Origin: Lactococcus lactis
GTDB taxonomy: Bacteria; Bacillota; Bacilli; Lactobacillales; Streptococcaceae
Direction: 5' to 3'
Length of the DNA: 64,000 bases
Assembly (NCBI RefSeq): GCF_029023865.1
Contig: NZ_CP118969.1
Span: 1,736,001 to 1,800,000, forward strand
This document shows, one piece after another, positions 16,970 through 26,782 of the stretch. Each line of letters begins with the position of its first letter. Within the stretch, counting starts at the first letter, position 1. The notes below the pieces were generated by a model. That model saw nothing but the letters and a program-made list of their open reading frames with translations. It had not been told where the DNA came from and searched no databases. A program made the translations under genes and the position numbers.

Positions 16970-19138
16970 TTAATCTTTCACCTTTGGTGAATCTTGTCCT
17001 TTTTCAACTTCTGGAATTTCAACCGAATAATCTGGTAAAGTTGATTTTCCTTGATTTTGACTAAGTAAACTATTTGATCTAGCTGCTAAATCTTCATTTT
17101 CTTTCTTCAGTCTCTTCTCGGTTGCCTTGACCGTATAGTTGTAATCTTTAGGGTCAACAGCTTTAAAGCCTTCTGGCGTATAGAACCTGAGGAGATTTTG
17201 ATTATTTAATTTATCAGATGCTTTTAAGAGATCAGAAACTTTTTGCTTGGTTTCTTTAACATATTGTTCTTGCTGAGCATTAAGTTTTTCAATCTGCAAG
17301 CCCGTTTGAGTATCATAATAGTTTCCATTCAAACTTGGTTGAGTAATGGTTGGAGTAACAAATCCACCATTTCTTAGAGCAACAAAATCTTGACGACCAG
17401 AAGCAAACATATCTTGACCAAACTGTACATATTTTTTCGTATCAATCCCAAGTAAATGCTCAAGCGTTGGCATAACATCAAGTTGACCAACATAAGTATT
17501 GATAATATGACCATTTGTATGTCCAGGAATATCTACCATGAATGGTGTTCTTTGTAACATTGTACTATCGTAACTATTGAAAGTATCAGCATTATAGCCA
17601 ACATAAGGCGCAAATGCCTTATTATCACTACCAGAAATTCCGTAGTGGTCACCATATAACACAATAATTGATTTATCGTATAAGCCAGATTTCTTCAAAT
17701 AATCATAAAATTGTTGAACTGCTTGGTCTAAGTAATGAGCCGTTTCAAAGTAACCGTCAACTAATTTATTCCCTGAATCAACAGTTGCAAAGTTCGGATC
17801 TTTGTCTTCATCATCCATTGTATATGTTAAGTGATTTGTAACTGTCAAATACTTAACATAGAAAGGTTGTTGCATTTGTTCAAGCAATGGTACAGAATCA
17901 CGGAAGAGTAATTTATCTTTAATTCCCCAAGGACTCATATTTGATGCGGAATTATCAAAGAAACTTTGGTCAAAGAAGTTTTGATAACCCATTTGTTTGT
18001 ATGTATTCAATCGATTATAGAAAGCACCAACGTTCCCATGAACCACAGCTGAACTATAACCATCGGTTTGATTCAAGATAGCCGGCATTGCTTGGAAAGT
18101 TTGGGTTGAACCATATTTGGCAAAAAGTGAGCCAGCTGGTAAACCAAATGTTGATGTTTCCAATAGATTTTCGGCATCAGAAGTTTTTCCTTGTCCAACC
18201 TGATTGAAGAAATTACTGAATGAGTAAGTCGAATTTGAATGATAGATTGAATTTAGGAAAGGCGTAACAACATGTTCTTTTCCGTCTGTTCCTTTAATTT
18301 TCAAATCAATCAATGCTTGTTGGAAAGATTCCAAGTGAATCTCAATAACATTGCGGTTTTTAGCAATTCCATACATTTTCAAGTTCGGTGCTAAATAACG
18401 ATTTGAAGCAATGTATTTTTGAATTTCTTGCAAGCTTTCTTTGCTGGCATCTTTGCGTTGCGTATTTGCTAAATTCGTATAATAACCGTCTGTTAACATC
18501 CATGGGCCTAAGCCAAGATATCGAACAATATAAGTTTTATCTGATTGGGCCTTACGCAAAATCAATTGGTGTTTATTAAAATCTCCAAACCAGAAATTCA
18601 AACCAAACAAAGCCAAGCCGATTGAAAGATAAGTAAATGCTCTTTTCGCACCAACCGGTCGTTGGTCGAATTTCATTTTTTTAGCAATCAATAAAACAAT
18701 AATGACTACAAGGTCAATCCAATAAACCCAGTCCATCAAATGAACAGGCACCGAGCCAAAATCAAAACCATGTTGGAACATTCCGGCCCCACCAGTCATC
18801 GTATCAATCGTGATGAAATCGGTGAATTCTCGATAATAGAGAATATTAAGATAGAGCAAAAAGTTTGCAGCTATCGTTAAGACCAGTGTCGCTAAATAGA
18901 AAAGCGAAGTTCTTCTAATAAAGAGTAAAACAGCAAAACAAATAGCTGTAAAACCAATTGGGTTAATAATCATCAGCAATAATTCTGCTGGACCAACTCC
19001 GCGAAGATTAAAAACTCCAAAGTAGGCAATCATCGATTTTACCCATACAAAAAATACAATAAAACTAAGCAAACCAACACGTGTGTTGAAAGCAGATAGT
19101 AATTTTTTCAATTTATTATCCCCAGAAAATATACTCAT
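16970..19138 (-). CDS. ltaS: Lipoteichoic acid synthase, LtaS family (722 aa)
   Basis: This membrane enzyme polymerises glycerol phosphate from phosphatidylglycerol onto a glycolipid anchor outside the cell. Five hydrophobic helices (about 15-185) are followed by an extracellular sulfatase-type alkaline-phosphatase-fold domain (about 260-600). The catalytic threonine lies in GQGKTSDAE (about residue 318), the first metal site in EIHLESFQ and a later one in LYGDHYG. The C-terminal 100 residues are low-complexity and charged. Length is a little above the usual 650. A promoter and two AT-rich hairpins lie in its 5' leader. Confidence 0.93.
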   Translation of the reverse strand: MSIFSGDNKLKKLLSAFNTRVGLLSFIVFFVWVKSMIAYFGVFNLRGVGPAELLLMIINPIGFTAICFAVLLFIRRTSLFYLATLVLTIAANFLLYLNILYYREFTDFITIDTMTGGAGMFQHGFDFGSVPVHLMDWVYWIDLVVIIVLLIAKKMKFDQRPVGAKRAFTYLSIGLALFGLNFWFGDFNKHQLILRKAQSDKTYIVRYLGLGPWMLTDGYYTNLANTQRKDASKESLQEIQKYIASNRYLAPNLKMYGIAKNRNVIEIHLESFQQALIDLKIKGTDGKEHVVTPFLNSIYHSNSTYSFSNFFNQVGQGKTSDAENLLETSTFGLPAGSLFAKYGSTQTFQAMPAILNQTDGYSSAVVHGNVGAFYNRLNTYKQMGYQNFFDQSFFDNSASNMSPWGIKDKLLFRDSVPLLEQMQQPFYVKYLTVTNHLTYTMDDEDKDPNFATVDSGNKLVDGYFETAHYLDQAVQQFYDYLKKSGLYDKSIIVLYGDHYGISGSDNKAFAPYVGYNADTFNSYDSTMLQRTPFMVDIPGHTNGHIINTYVGQLDVMPTLEHLLGIDTKKYVQFGQDMFASGRQDFVALRNGGFVTPTITQPSLNGNYYDTQTGLQIEKLNAQQEQYVKETKQKVSDLLKASDKLNNQNLLRFYTPEGFKAVDPKDYNYTVKATEKRLKKENEDLAARSNSLLSQNQGKSTLPDYSVEIPEVEKGQDSPKVKD

Positions 19139-19169
19139 TCTTCCTTAATTTAAAGAAAAACTGCAGTCA

Positions 19170-19239
19170 ATTCATTAATATAAAACTTATTAATGAATAC
19201 GAAAAACGCCAATTTCATTATTTTTTTAATAATGAAATT
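19170..19239 (-). promoter_or_regulatory. Two hairpins in the ltaS 5' leader
   Basis: AATTTCATTATT/AATAATGAAATT (19211-19239) and ATTCATTAATA/TATTAATGAAT (19170-19198) are perfect 12-bp and 11-bp stems between the ltaS promoter and its start codon. Neither has a T-run that would make it a convincing terminator. A role in mRNA stability or protein binding is possible. Confidence 0.55.
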
Positions 19240-19266
19240 TTTTAAATTCATGTTTTTGTTGCTTAA

Positions 19267-19295
19267 ATTATACGACTTTCCTTATTTTTAGGCAA
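19267..19295 (-). promoter_or_regulatory. Promoter of ltaS
   Basis: On the minus strand, -35 TTGCCT (19290-19295), 17-bp spacer, and -10 TATAAT (19267-19272). It gives a leader of about 120 nt. Confidence 0.7.
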
Positions 19296-19378
19296 ATCAT
19301 ATACCAAGCCATAAATTAGGCAGTCCTTCAAAAATCAATTTATAGTGTAGCATTTATAGATTAAAACTATCTTAAATT

Positions 19379-22300
19379 TCAATTAATAGCCGAATCAAGT
19401 TTCACCGAAATCATCTTAGAAACCCCAGCATCAGCCATTGTAACGCCATACATTGAACCTGCTGCCGCCATAGTTCCACGACGGTGTGTTACAACAATAA
19501 ATTGATTACTATTATCAAAGTGATTCATGTAATCACCAAAACGTTTAACATTGGCTTCATCAAGTGCCGCTTCAACCTCATCAAGAACCACGAAAGGTAC
19601 TGTTCGTACTCTTAAGATTGCAAAAATTAAAGCTAAAGCTGTCAGCGCTTTTTCTCCACCACTCATCAAATTTAAACTTGATAATTTTTTACCTGGCGGT
19701 TGTACTTTAATTTCAACCCCAGCTTCTAAAAGGTTGTCGCTTGTTAATTCTAAATCAGCAAGCCCACCAACAAACATTTGAGCAAAGGTCGTTTTGAAAC
19801 TTTCACGAATCGCATCAAAACTTGTTTTAAACCGAATTTTAACTTCATCATTCATGTCATCGATTGTACTCAATAAAAGATTTTTAGCTTCTAATAAATC
19901 ATCTTTTTGACTTGAAAGGAAAGTAAAGCGTTCATTGACTTCATAAAATTGAGCAATGGCATCCAAGTTAATTGGTCCTAATGCCTTGATTTGACGTTCT
20001 AGATTTTTGAGTTTTTGCTCAGCCTCCGCTAAATCATCCACTATTTTTGCAGTGGCTTGCGCCTCTTCAAAACTGATTTGATGTTCACTATTCAACGTTT
20101 CTTGAAGTGTCATCAATTGTCCTTCAATTTGTTCCAATTGCATTTCATAACGCGTTTTTTTCGTGTTAAGTTCTTGTGTTTGCTGGATAAAATCTTGATT
20201 GTGATGTTCTAAATCTTCCATTTGAGCTGCTAAATCTTCACGTTCAAATTTTAAACTAACCATTCGGACATTAATTTGACTCAAGCGTTCTTCTACTTCT
20301 GTCAGTTGTTTTGAGAAATTATTTCTTTCTGTTTCATCAAATTGGACAGGGTTTAAAAGTGCTGTCAGTTGATTTTTTTCTTCTGTCAAGGCTGACAAGT
20401 CTGTCAGTAAACGTTTTTCATCTGCTTTGGTGAATTTCAATTCACTGGCCACTTCTGATTGACGAAGTTGAGCCTGATTTAAAGCACTTGTTTTCTCTGA
20501 TTGCAAGGCTTTATGCGCTTGACTATTCGTTTTAACTTCTTCAAGTTGCTTTTCAATTTCAGCTTTTCGCTCTGTAATTTTTGCAAGAACTTCTACTTTA
20601 TGTTCATTTTCTTTAGTTAATTCAAGCAAATTACCTGTTGCTTCTTGATTTGCTGACAGATTAGTTAATTGTTCTAGCGCAACTTTTTGTTCTGTTAATT
20701 GTTCAATTTTCAAATTCAAAGATTGTTCAACAAAACGTTTTTCTTCCCCTTGAGTTTTCAAAAGTTCAATTTCTTTTAGCAATTCTTGACGAGCACTTTG
20801 GGCTTTTTGAACTTCTTTTTCTGAAATTTTTAACTGCTCTTCTGATAACTTAATTTGTTTTTCTAAATTACTTATTTCAACAGAAGTAAAAGTTGTTGAA
20901 TTACGTTTCCCAGCTCCTCCTGCATAAGAACCGCCAGGGTTAATCTGTGTTCCGTCAAGCGTAACAATCCGAACATTATAATTCATTGCTCGAGCGATAG
21001 CAGTTGCATTTTCTCCAGAATCAACAATCACCGTTGTTCCTAAAAGTGAGCTCATCGCCTTATGCAAACGACTTTCAAAGCTTACAAGATTGATTGCTAA
21101 ATCAACAAATCCTGTCATATTTTGAATACGATTTAAACCATTAAAGTCTCGTCCTTTAATCGTTGTCAACGGTAGAAAAGTCGCCCGTCCTAATCTTTTT
21201 TCACGTAGAAAAGCAATTGCTCTTTTAGCAGCATTTTCGTCTTCTGTGACTACATTTTGGCTCCCGCCACCTAGAGCAATATCAATGGCTGTTGTATATT
21301 TAGGGTCGAAGGTCAATAAATCAGAAACAACCCCAATCACGCCACCAATTTGCGAAGCATTTTGCATCACGGCACGGACACCAGCAAATAAATTACTATG
21401 ACTCTCACGGATATTTTGCAAGGAAGTCAAACGGGCCTTATGTTGGTTAAGTTCTTGCAGATAATCATACATTTTATTTTGGGCTAAACGTTCTAATTCT
21501 GCCTGTTTTTTCTCTGCTTGATTTCCTTCTTCAAATTTCGCTAAAAGGGTCTCGATTTCTTTTTTAACAGTATTTAAATTTTCCTGTGCTTCAGATAAAT
21601 CTTGACTGATTTTTTCAAATTTAGTCAAATTTTCTCTGACAGACTCATCCTGTTCAGATTGCCTACGGCTCAAATCTGTAATTTCAGCTTTATTTCTAAC
21701 GATTTCATTTGAGATTTGGGCTTCTTCTTCAACTAATTGAACAAATTCATCACGTAACCGTTCCATGACCACTTCTGGTGATTCAGATAAGGTCGCTAAA
21801 TCTGCTGACAGCTCTGTCAGTAATTTATCTAAGTCATTTTTTTCTGTCAGTAAAAGTTCTGATTTTTTTTGAACTTCTGCCAAATTTTGTTGAGTGATTT
21901 CTAAACGACTTTTTAAGTTTTCTAAACGTTCTTCGCGTTCCGCAGCTGATTTTTCTGATGAATCTTTTTGAACATCAAATAATTCAATTTTTCTTGTTAA
22001 ATCTGATTTTAGATTAGAAAAATTAAGTTGGTCAGCTTGCAATTTTTCTTGCTCGGCTTCTACTTTTTGGCGTTCTGTACGTAATTGACTGACTTGCTCA
22101 TCGTAAACTTTTTTACGAGTTGATAAACTCGCTAATTCCTGTGCCACTTGCGCCAAATCAAGTTCTGTTTGATCATATTTGGCTTTTTTAGATTCCAACT
22201 GACCAACCAGTACAGAAAGTGACAAGTCTGAACGTTCTGCTTCTAGTTCTTGAAAACGGAGTGCAGTATCTCTTTGCGATTGTAAGGGCACGAGCTGACT

Positions 22301-22903
22301 ATTTAATTCAAAAATGATATCTTCTAAACGGTCAAGATTATCTTGGGTTGAATTTAATTTTGATTCAGTTTCATTTCGTCGATTTTTGTATTTTAAAACA
22401 CCTGCCGCTTCTTCAAAAATGGCACGTCTTTCTTCCGGTTTAGAATTAAAAACAGATTCAATTCGTCCTTGGGAAATAATCGATAAAGAGTCACGACCAA
22501 GCCCAGTATCTGTAAATAAATCATGAATATCACGCAAACGACATTTACGACCATTCATCAAAAATTCGGAATCGCCATTTCGATATAAACGTCGGGTAAT
22601 AACAACTTCTTCATTCTCATCTTGTCCTTGCAAGTAATGATCAGAGTTGTCAAAATGAGCAATAACCTCAGCATAATTAAGAGCACGTCTTTTTTCAGTT
22701 CCAGCAAAAATAACATCGGGCATTTTCCCACCACGAAGTGCTTTAGCCGATTGCTCGCCCAAAACCCAGCGCAATGCTTCAACAATATTTGATTTCCCAG
22801 AACCATTTGGACCGACAACTGCGGTTATCCCTTTATCAAATTCAACTTTAGTCTTATCGGCAAAAGATTTGAAGCCGACAATTTCCATTTTTTTAAGATA
22901 CAT
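19379..22903 (-). CDS. smc: Chromosome segregation protein SMC (1174 aa)
   Basis: This ATPase of the SMC-ScpAB condensin organises and segregates the chromosome. Walker A GPNGSGKS (about 32-39), the long coiled coil, the hinge (about 500-660, with GGVIGVVSDLLTFDPKY and the glycine-rich GGSYAGGAG), the signature LMSGGEKA (about 1078) and Walker B FVVLDEVEAALDEANV are all present. Full length. It overlaps the end of rnc by 11 bp, so the two are co-transcribed. The coiled-coil coding region contains several CTGTCAGTAA words (for example near 20400, 21815 and 21846). Confidence 0.98.
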   Translation of the reverse strand: MYLKKMEIVGFKSFADKTKVEFDKGITAVVGPNGSGKSNIVEALRWVLGEQSAKALRGGKMPDVIFAGTEKRRALNYAEVIAHFDNSDHYLQGQDENEEVVITRRLYRNGDSEFLMNGRKCRLRDIHDLFTDTGLGRDSLSIISQGRIESVFNSKPEERRAIFEEAAGVLKYKNRRNETESKLNSTQDNLDRLEDIIFELNSQLVPLQSQRDTALRFQELEAERSDLSLSVLVGQLESKKAKYDQTELDLAQVAQELASLSTRKKVYDEQVSQLRTERQKVEAEQEKLQADQLNFSNLKSDLTRKIELFDVQKDSSEKSAAEREERLENLKSRLEITQQNLAEVQKKSELLLTEKNDLDKLLTELSADLATLSESPEVVMERLRDEFVQLVEEEAQISNEIVRNKAEITDLSRRQSEQDESVRENLTKFEKISQDLSEAQENLNTVKKEIETLLAKFEEGNQAEKKQAELERLAQNKMYDYLQELNQHKARLTSLQNIRESHSNLFAGVRAVMQNASQIGGVIGVVSDLLTFDPKYTTAIDIALGGGSQNVVTEDENAAKRAIAFLREKRLGRATFLPLTTIKGRDFNGLNRIQNMTGFVDLAINLVSFESRLHKAMSSLLGTTVIVDSGENATAIARAMNYNVRIVTLDGTQINPGGSYAGGAGKRNSTTFTSVEISNLEKQIKLSEEQLKISEKEVQKAQSARQELLKEIELLKTQGEEKRFVEQSLNLKIEQLTEQKVALEQLTNLSANQEATGNLLELTKENEHKVEVLAKITERKAEIEKQLEEVKTNSQAHKALQSEKTSALNQAQLRQSEVASELKFTKADEKRLLTDLSALTEEKNQLTALLNPVQFDETERNNFSKQLTEVEERLSQINVRMVSLKFEREDLAAQMEDLEHHNQDFIQQTQELNTKKTRYEMQLEQIEGQLMTLQETLNSEHQISFEEAQATAKIVDDLAEAEQKLKNLERQIKALGPINLDAIAQFYEVNERFTFLSSQKDDLLEAKNLLLSTIDDMNDEVKIRFKTSFDAIRESFKTTFAQMFVGGLADLELTSDNLLEAGVEIKVQPPGKKLSSLNLMSGGEKALTALALIFAILRVRTVPFVVLDEVEAALDEANVKRFGDYMNHFDNSNQFIVVTHRRGTMAAAGSMYGVTMADAGVSKMISVKLDSAIN

Positions 22904-23588
22904 GGTTTTGCCCTTTTATTGCATTTTCTGCTGCTTTTTGTTCTGCAACTTTTTTAGATTTTCCAAGCCCTCGTCCGAGTTCTTTACCATTGTTAAAAAC
23001 CGCGGCCACAAAGGAACGGTCATGAGCTGGCCCTTCTTCTTTCAGAATCTTGTAGCTAATCGTTGTTTCTCCACCAATTTGTAACACTTCTTGAAGTTCT
23101 GTTTTATAGTCAATCACTTTAACATAGTCATCATTTTTAACGTGAGGAATGACTACATGTTGGATAAATTTACGAACTTCAGCCATTCCTTGGTCAATAA
23201 AAAGCGCACCTAAAAAAGCCTCAAAAAGGTTCTCTAGTGTTGTTTCGCGGTCACGACCGCCCATTTTTTCTTCACCATGACCTAATCGCAAGAACTCACC
23301 AAAACCGCATGAGCGTGAAAAATTAGCAAGTGATTCTGTCCGAACAATGCTTGAGCGCATTTTGGAAAGTTCTCCCTCTAATTTCTCAGGATAAGTCCGA
23401 TAAAGATAATCAGAAATAACCAAAGATAGGGCAACGTCTCCCAAAAATTCCAAACGTTCATTGTTTGCAATCTTTGGGAGCCGTTCTTCATTTGTAAATG
23501 AAGAGTGTGTAAAAGCTGTTTTTAATAAATCTTCATCATTGAAGACTAATCCGTAATCATTTTTTAATTTTTTTTGAAGCTTGAGCAT
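22893..23588 (-). CDS. rnc: Ribonuclease III (231 aa)
   Basis: This double-strand-specific endoribonuclease matures rRNA and cuts structured or antisense-paired RNA. The catalytic domain carries the signature NERLEFLGDVALSL (about 42-55) and ENLFEAFLGALFIDQG. The C-terminal dsRNA-binding domain spans about 157-225 (DYKTELQEVLQ onward). The ATG at 23588 is preferred because GAAGGAG lies 6 nt before it; a GTG 15 nt upstream would place the ribosome site inside the gene. Confidence 0.97.
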   Translation of the reverse strand: MLKLQKKLKNDYGLVFNDEDLLKTAFTHSSFTNEERLPKIANNERLEFLGDVALSLVISDYLYRTYPEKLEGELSKMRSSIVRTESLANFSRSCGFGEFLRLGHGEEKMGGRDRETTLENLFEAFLGALFIDQGMAEVRKFIQHVVIPHVKNDDYVKVIDYKTELQEVLQIGGETTISYKILKEEGPAHDRSFVAAVFNNGKELGRGLGKSKKVAEQKAAENAIKGQNHVS

Positions 23589-23637
23589 AAAAATCTCCTT
23601 CACTTAAAACTTCTCTTAATTTTTAGTTTTATCCCTT

Positions 23638-23646
23638 ATTATACCA
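23638..23646 (-). promoter_or_regulatory. Extended -10 promoter for rnc-smc
   Basis: TGGTATAAT on the minus strand, about 50 nt before the rnc start. No good -35 is visible, consistent with an extended -10 promoter. Confidence 0.5.
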
Positions 23647-23698
23647 AAAAAAACGTTTTTTGTATGCCTTTCCCTGTGGAACGGGACTTTTGCGCCAT

Positions 23699-23762
23699 AA
23701 AAAAGAGAAAAAACATTAAATCTGGGCTATTCCCCCTTAATTAACGTTTTTTCTCTTTTTTA
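23699..23762. terminator. Terminator of the arg operon
   Basis: AAAAAAGAGAAAAAAC pairs with GTTTTTTCTCTTTTTT around a 30-nt loop that holds ATTAA/TTAAT. It overlaps the end of argF and has T-runs on both strands. Confidence 0.8.
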
Positions 23763-24761
23763 TATTTTAGGAATAAATAAATCCCCTAAAGTAGCCGCCA
23801 TGACTGCTTTTATGGTATGCATTCGATTTTCAGCTTGTTCAAAAACGACCGAATTATTTGAATTAAAAACTTCATCAGTAACCTCTAATTCATTAAGGTT
23901 ATAATTTTCCTTAATTTCTTTCATCACTTCTGTGTTTAAATCATGAAAGCTGGGTAAACAATGCATAAAAATAAAGTTTTTATTAATAATTTTTTCAACA
24001 ACTTTTTGATTAATTTGATAGGATTTCAATAATTTAATTCGCTTGGCTGTTTGAGCTTCCTCACCCATACTGACCCAAACATCAGTATAAACAATATCAG
24101 CATTTTCAAGTCCATTTAAATCTGTTCGGATACTTATTTTACTGCGACTTTTCATGGCATATTTACGTGCCAGTTTTTGTATTTCTAAAGCGGGTTGCAA
24201 GGACTCGGGCGAAATAATTGTGATATTTACGCCTAAAATTGCTCCAGTCACTAATAGAGAATTTGCCACATTATTTCGTCCATCACCAACATAAGCGAGG
24301 GTTAAATCTTGCAAATGGCCAAAATGCTCCTTGATTGTCATAAAATCTGCCAGCATCTGTGTCGGATGCCAATCATCAGTCAATCCATTCCAAACGGGTC
24401 TACCTGAATCTTTGGCTAGAATTTCCACATCACTTTGCTTAAACCCACGAAACTCAATGCCATCAAACATTGAACCCAAAACTTTCGCCGTATCTGAAAT
24501 AGATTCTTTTTTGCCCAACTGAATATCATTTGGCCCTAAAAATTCAGGATGTGCTCCCAAATCTACAGCGGCCGTTGTAAAAGCTGCTCTTGTTCTTGTA
24601 GATGTTTTTTCAAAAATAAGGGCAATATTTTTATCTAATAAATATTTATGTTGAATATGTTCTTTTTTTAACTTTTTAAGATGAATTGCAAAATCAATCA
24701 GATATAACAATTCATCTTTACTAAAATCTGTTTCTTTTAAAAAACTTCTTCCTTGAAACAT
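23760..24761 (-). CDS. argF: Ornithine carbamoyltransferase (333 aa)
   Basis: It joins carbamoyl phosphate and ornithine to citrulline. The carbamoyl-phosphate loop STRTR (55-59), the WHPTQ segment (about 149-153) and ornithine-loop HCLPSFHD (usual form HCLPAFHD) are visible. Last gene of argC-argJ-argD-argB-argF, which favours the biosynthetic enzyme rather than the catabolic ArcB or a putrescine carbamoyltransferase. Confidence 0.95.
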   Translation of the reverse strand: MFQGRSFLKETDFSKDELLYLIDFAIHLKKLKKEHIQHKYLLDKNIALIFEKTSTRTRAAFTTAAVDLGAHPEFLGPNDIQLGKKESISDTAKVLGSMFDGIEFRGFKQSDVEILAKDSGRPVWNGLTDDWHPTQMLADFMTIKEHFGHLQDLTLAYVGDGRNNVANSLLVTGAILGVNITIISPESLQPALEIQKLARKYAMKSRSKISIRTDLNGLENADIVYTDVWVSMGEEAQTAKRIKLLKSYQINQKVVEKIINKNFIFMHCLPSFHDLNTEVMKEIKENYNLNELEVTDEVFNSNNSVVFEQAENRMHTIKAVMAATLGDLFIPKI

Positions 24762-24788
24762 TCTCTCTCCTCTTATTTGCTTAAATTA

Positions 24789-25640
24789 TCAATGATTTAT
24801 CATTGTCCCTTGCCCTTTGTCAGTAAATAATTCCAATAACAAGGCGTGAGGAACACGACCGTCTAATAAAACAGCCTGACCCAATCCTTCAAACATGGCA
24901 TATTTAATGGCTTCAATCTTTGGAATCATTCCGTCAGTAATTTTTTTCTCTTTGACTAACTTTTCTAGATTGGTCAGATTGATTTCATCAATAAATGACT
25001 CCTCGTCAGGAAAATTGCCATATAAGCCACGAACATCGCTTAATAAAATAAATTGTTCAGCACTCAATGCACCGGCAATTCGACTGGCTGCGGTATCAGC
25101 ATTAACATTATAAATTTCACCATCAAGACCAATGCCGGCCGAAGCAATGACGGGAACAGCATCCGTTTGATTGATACGCTCAATGATTTCCGGATGAATC
25201 GCTGTAATTTCTCCAACATAGCCTAAATCTTCAGAAATAGGTTTGGCTTCTATCAATTTACCATCAATTCCTGAAACGCCAATCGCATTGCCACCTAAAC
25301 GAATGATATCTTGAACCAAACTTTTATTTACTTTTCCAGCTAAAGCTGTCAGTGCTAATTGAGCTGTTTTCTTATCTGTCACGCGCAAACCTTGAACAAA
25401 TTGGCTTTTTTGCTCATATTTTTCAAGTAATTCTCCAATCGCAGGTCCACCGCCATGAACCAAAACTACTTTAATTCCCACCGTTTTAAGTAATAAAATA
25501 TCTTTTAGAATACTTTCTTTCACTTTTTCATCAATCATCGCATTCCCACCATATTTAATGACAACCGTTTGGTCACGATATTTCAGAAAATATTTGAGAC
25601 TTTCGGTCAAAGTTTGAGCTGTGTTTTGTGAATCTCTCAT
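24789..25640 (-). CDS. argB: Acetylglutamate kinase (283 aa)
   Basis: It phosphorylates N-acetylglutamate, the second step of arginine synthesis. Amino-acid-kinase fold with VIKYGGNAM (about 26-34), VLVHGGGPAIG (about 59-69) and NVNADTAASRIAG. Its ATG overlaps the argD stop codon by 4 nt, indicating translational coupling. Confidence 0.96.
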   Translation of the reverse strand: MRDSQNTAQTLTESLKYFLKYRDQTVVIKYGGNAMIDEKVKESILKDILLLKTVGIKVVLVHGGGPAIGELLEKYEQKSQFVQGLRVTDKKTAQLALTALAGKVNKSLVQDIIRLGGNAIGVSGIDGKLIEAKPISEDLGYVGEITAIHPEIIERINQTDAVPVIASAGIGLDGEIYNVNADTAASRIAGALSAEQFILLSDVRGLYGNFPDEESFIDEINLTNLEKLVKEKKITDGMIPKIEAIKYAMFEGLGQAVLLDGRVPHALLLELFTDKGQGTMINH

Positions 25641-26770
25641 AAAATTTTCTCCAATAGTTCTGCTCCTTTTTGCAGTTCTTCTTTCGTCATGACAAGCGGT
25701 GGGAGTAAGCGAATGACATCATGACCAGCTGACAAGGCTAAGAGACCATTTTCACGCAGTAAAGCAAGAACTTCTGGAACTTTTTTCTCGTCAGTTAATT
25801 GAATTCCAATCATCAATCCCAAACCTCTGATGGACTTAACCGTCGCTTTTACTGACAGCTTTTCTGTCAGTAATTTTAAGAAAAAAATGCCTTTGACAGT
25901 CACTTTTTCTAAAAACTCACTGTCAATTTCTTTTAAAACTTCATTAGCCGAAGCCATGGCTAAAGGATTCCCACCAAATGTTGAGCCATGCTTTCCTGCT
26001 GAAAAATAACTGGCATATTTATTCTTAGCGAGCATCGCACCTGTAGGAATCCCATTCGCCAATGCTTTTGCCGAAGTAAAAATATCCGGCTCAAAATCAA
26101 AATGTTCAAAAGCAAATAATTTTCCAGTTCGACCAATTCCAGTTTGAACTTCATCAATAATCAGTAAAATTCCTTTTTGCTGACAAGTTTTTAGAGCTTC
26201 AACAAAATCTGGAGAAATTGGTAAAACGCCACCCTCACCCTGAATAATTTCAAAAATAATCGCGCCAATTTTTTCTTTTTCAAGAATTTGCTCAAGTGCT
26301 ACCACATCATTAAAAGGACTAGCCACAAAATTTGGTAATAAAGGCGAAAATCCTGCTTGGATTTTTTCTTGCATGGTAGCACTCATAGCACCAAAAGTAC
26401 GACCATGAAAGCCATCTGTAAACGCCAAAATTTTCTGATCTTTTTTGATGAGATGAGTTAATTTTAAAGCTGCTTCATTAGCTTCAGTCCCAGAATTACA
26501 AAAAAAAGCTTTATAAGAATGATTTTGACTTAACTTTTCAGCCACATCTTCTTGCAAAGGATTTTGATAAAGATTTGAAAGATGAGACAGGCTGTCTAAT
26601 TGAGCTTTCACCGCCACTTTTCCCTTTTCAAAACTATATCCTAAATTCATGACCCCAATCCCACTTGTGAAATCTAAATACTTATTTCCCCTGTCATCAA
26701 ATAAATATTGATTTTCTCCTTTGATTAAGCTAAACGGTAGGCGACCATAATTTTCAAATAAATTTGTCAT
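25637..26770 (-). CDS. argD: Acetylornithine aminotransferase (377 aa)
   Basis: This PLP-dependent class III aminotransferase converts N-acetylglutamate semialdehyde to N-acetylornithine. Seen are FCNSGTEANEAALKL (about 90-104), the IIDEVQTGIGRTG cofactor region and the PLP lysine in TSAKALANGIPTGA. Length is typical. It lies 12 bp after argJ. Confidence 0.95.
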   Translation of the reverse strand: MTNLFENYGRLPFSLIKGENQYLFDDRGNKYLDFTSGIGVMNLGYSFEKGKVAVKAQLDSLSHLSNLYQNPLQEDVAEKLSQNHSYKAFFCNSGTEANEAALKLTHLIKKDQKILAFTDGFHGRTFGAMSATMQEKIQAGFSPLLPNFVASPFNDVVALEQILEKEKIGAIIFEIIQGEGGVLPISPDFVEALKTCQQKGILLIIDEVQTGIGRTGKLFAFEHFDFEPDIFTSAKALANGIPTGAMLAKNKYASYFSAGKHGSTFGGNPLAMASANEVLKEIDSEFLEKVTVKGIFFLKLLTEKLSVKATVKSIRGLGLMIGIQLTDEKKVPEVLALLRENGLLALSAGHDVIRLLPPLVMTKEELQKGAELLEKIL

Positions 26771-26782
26771 TTTTTCTCCTTC

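Noticed and set aside
23760-24761. ArgF as catabolic ornithine or putrescine carbamoyltransferase
   Set aside because: Operon position with argCJDB and ARG boxes favour the biosynthetic enzyme; ornithine-loop motif is near normal (HCLPSFHD).
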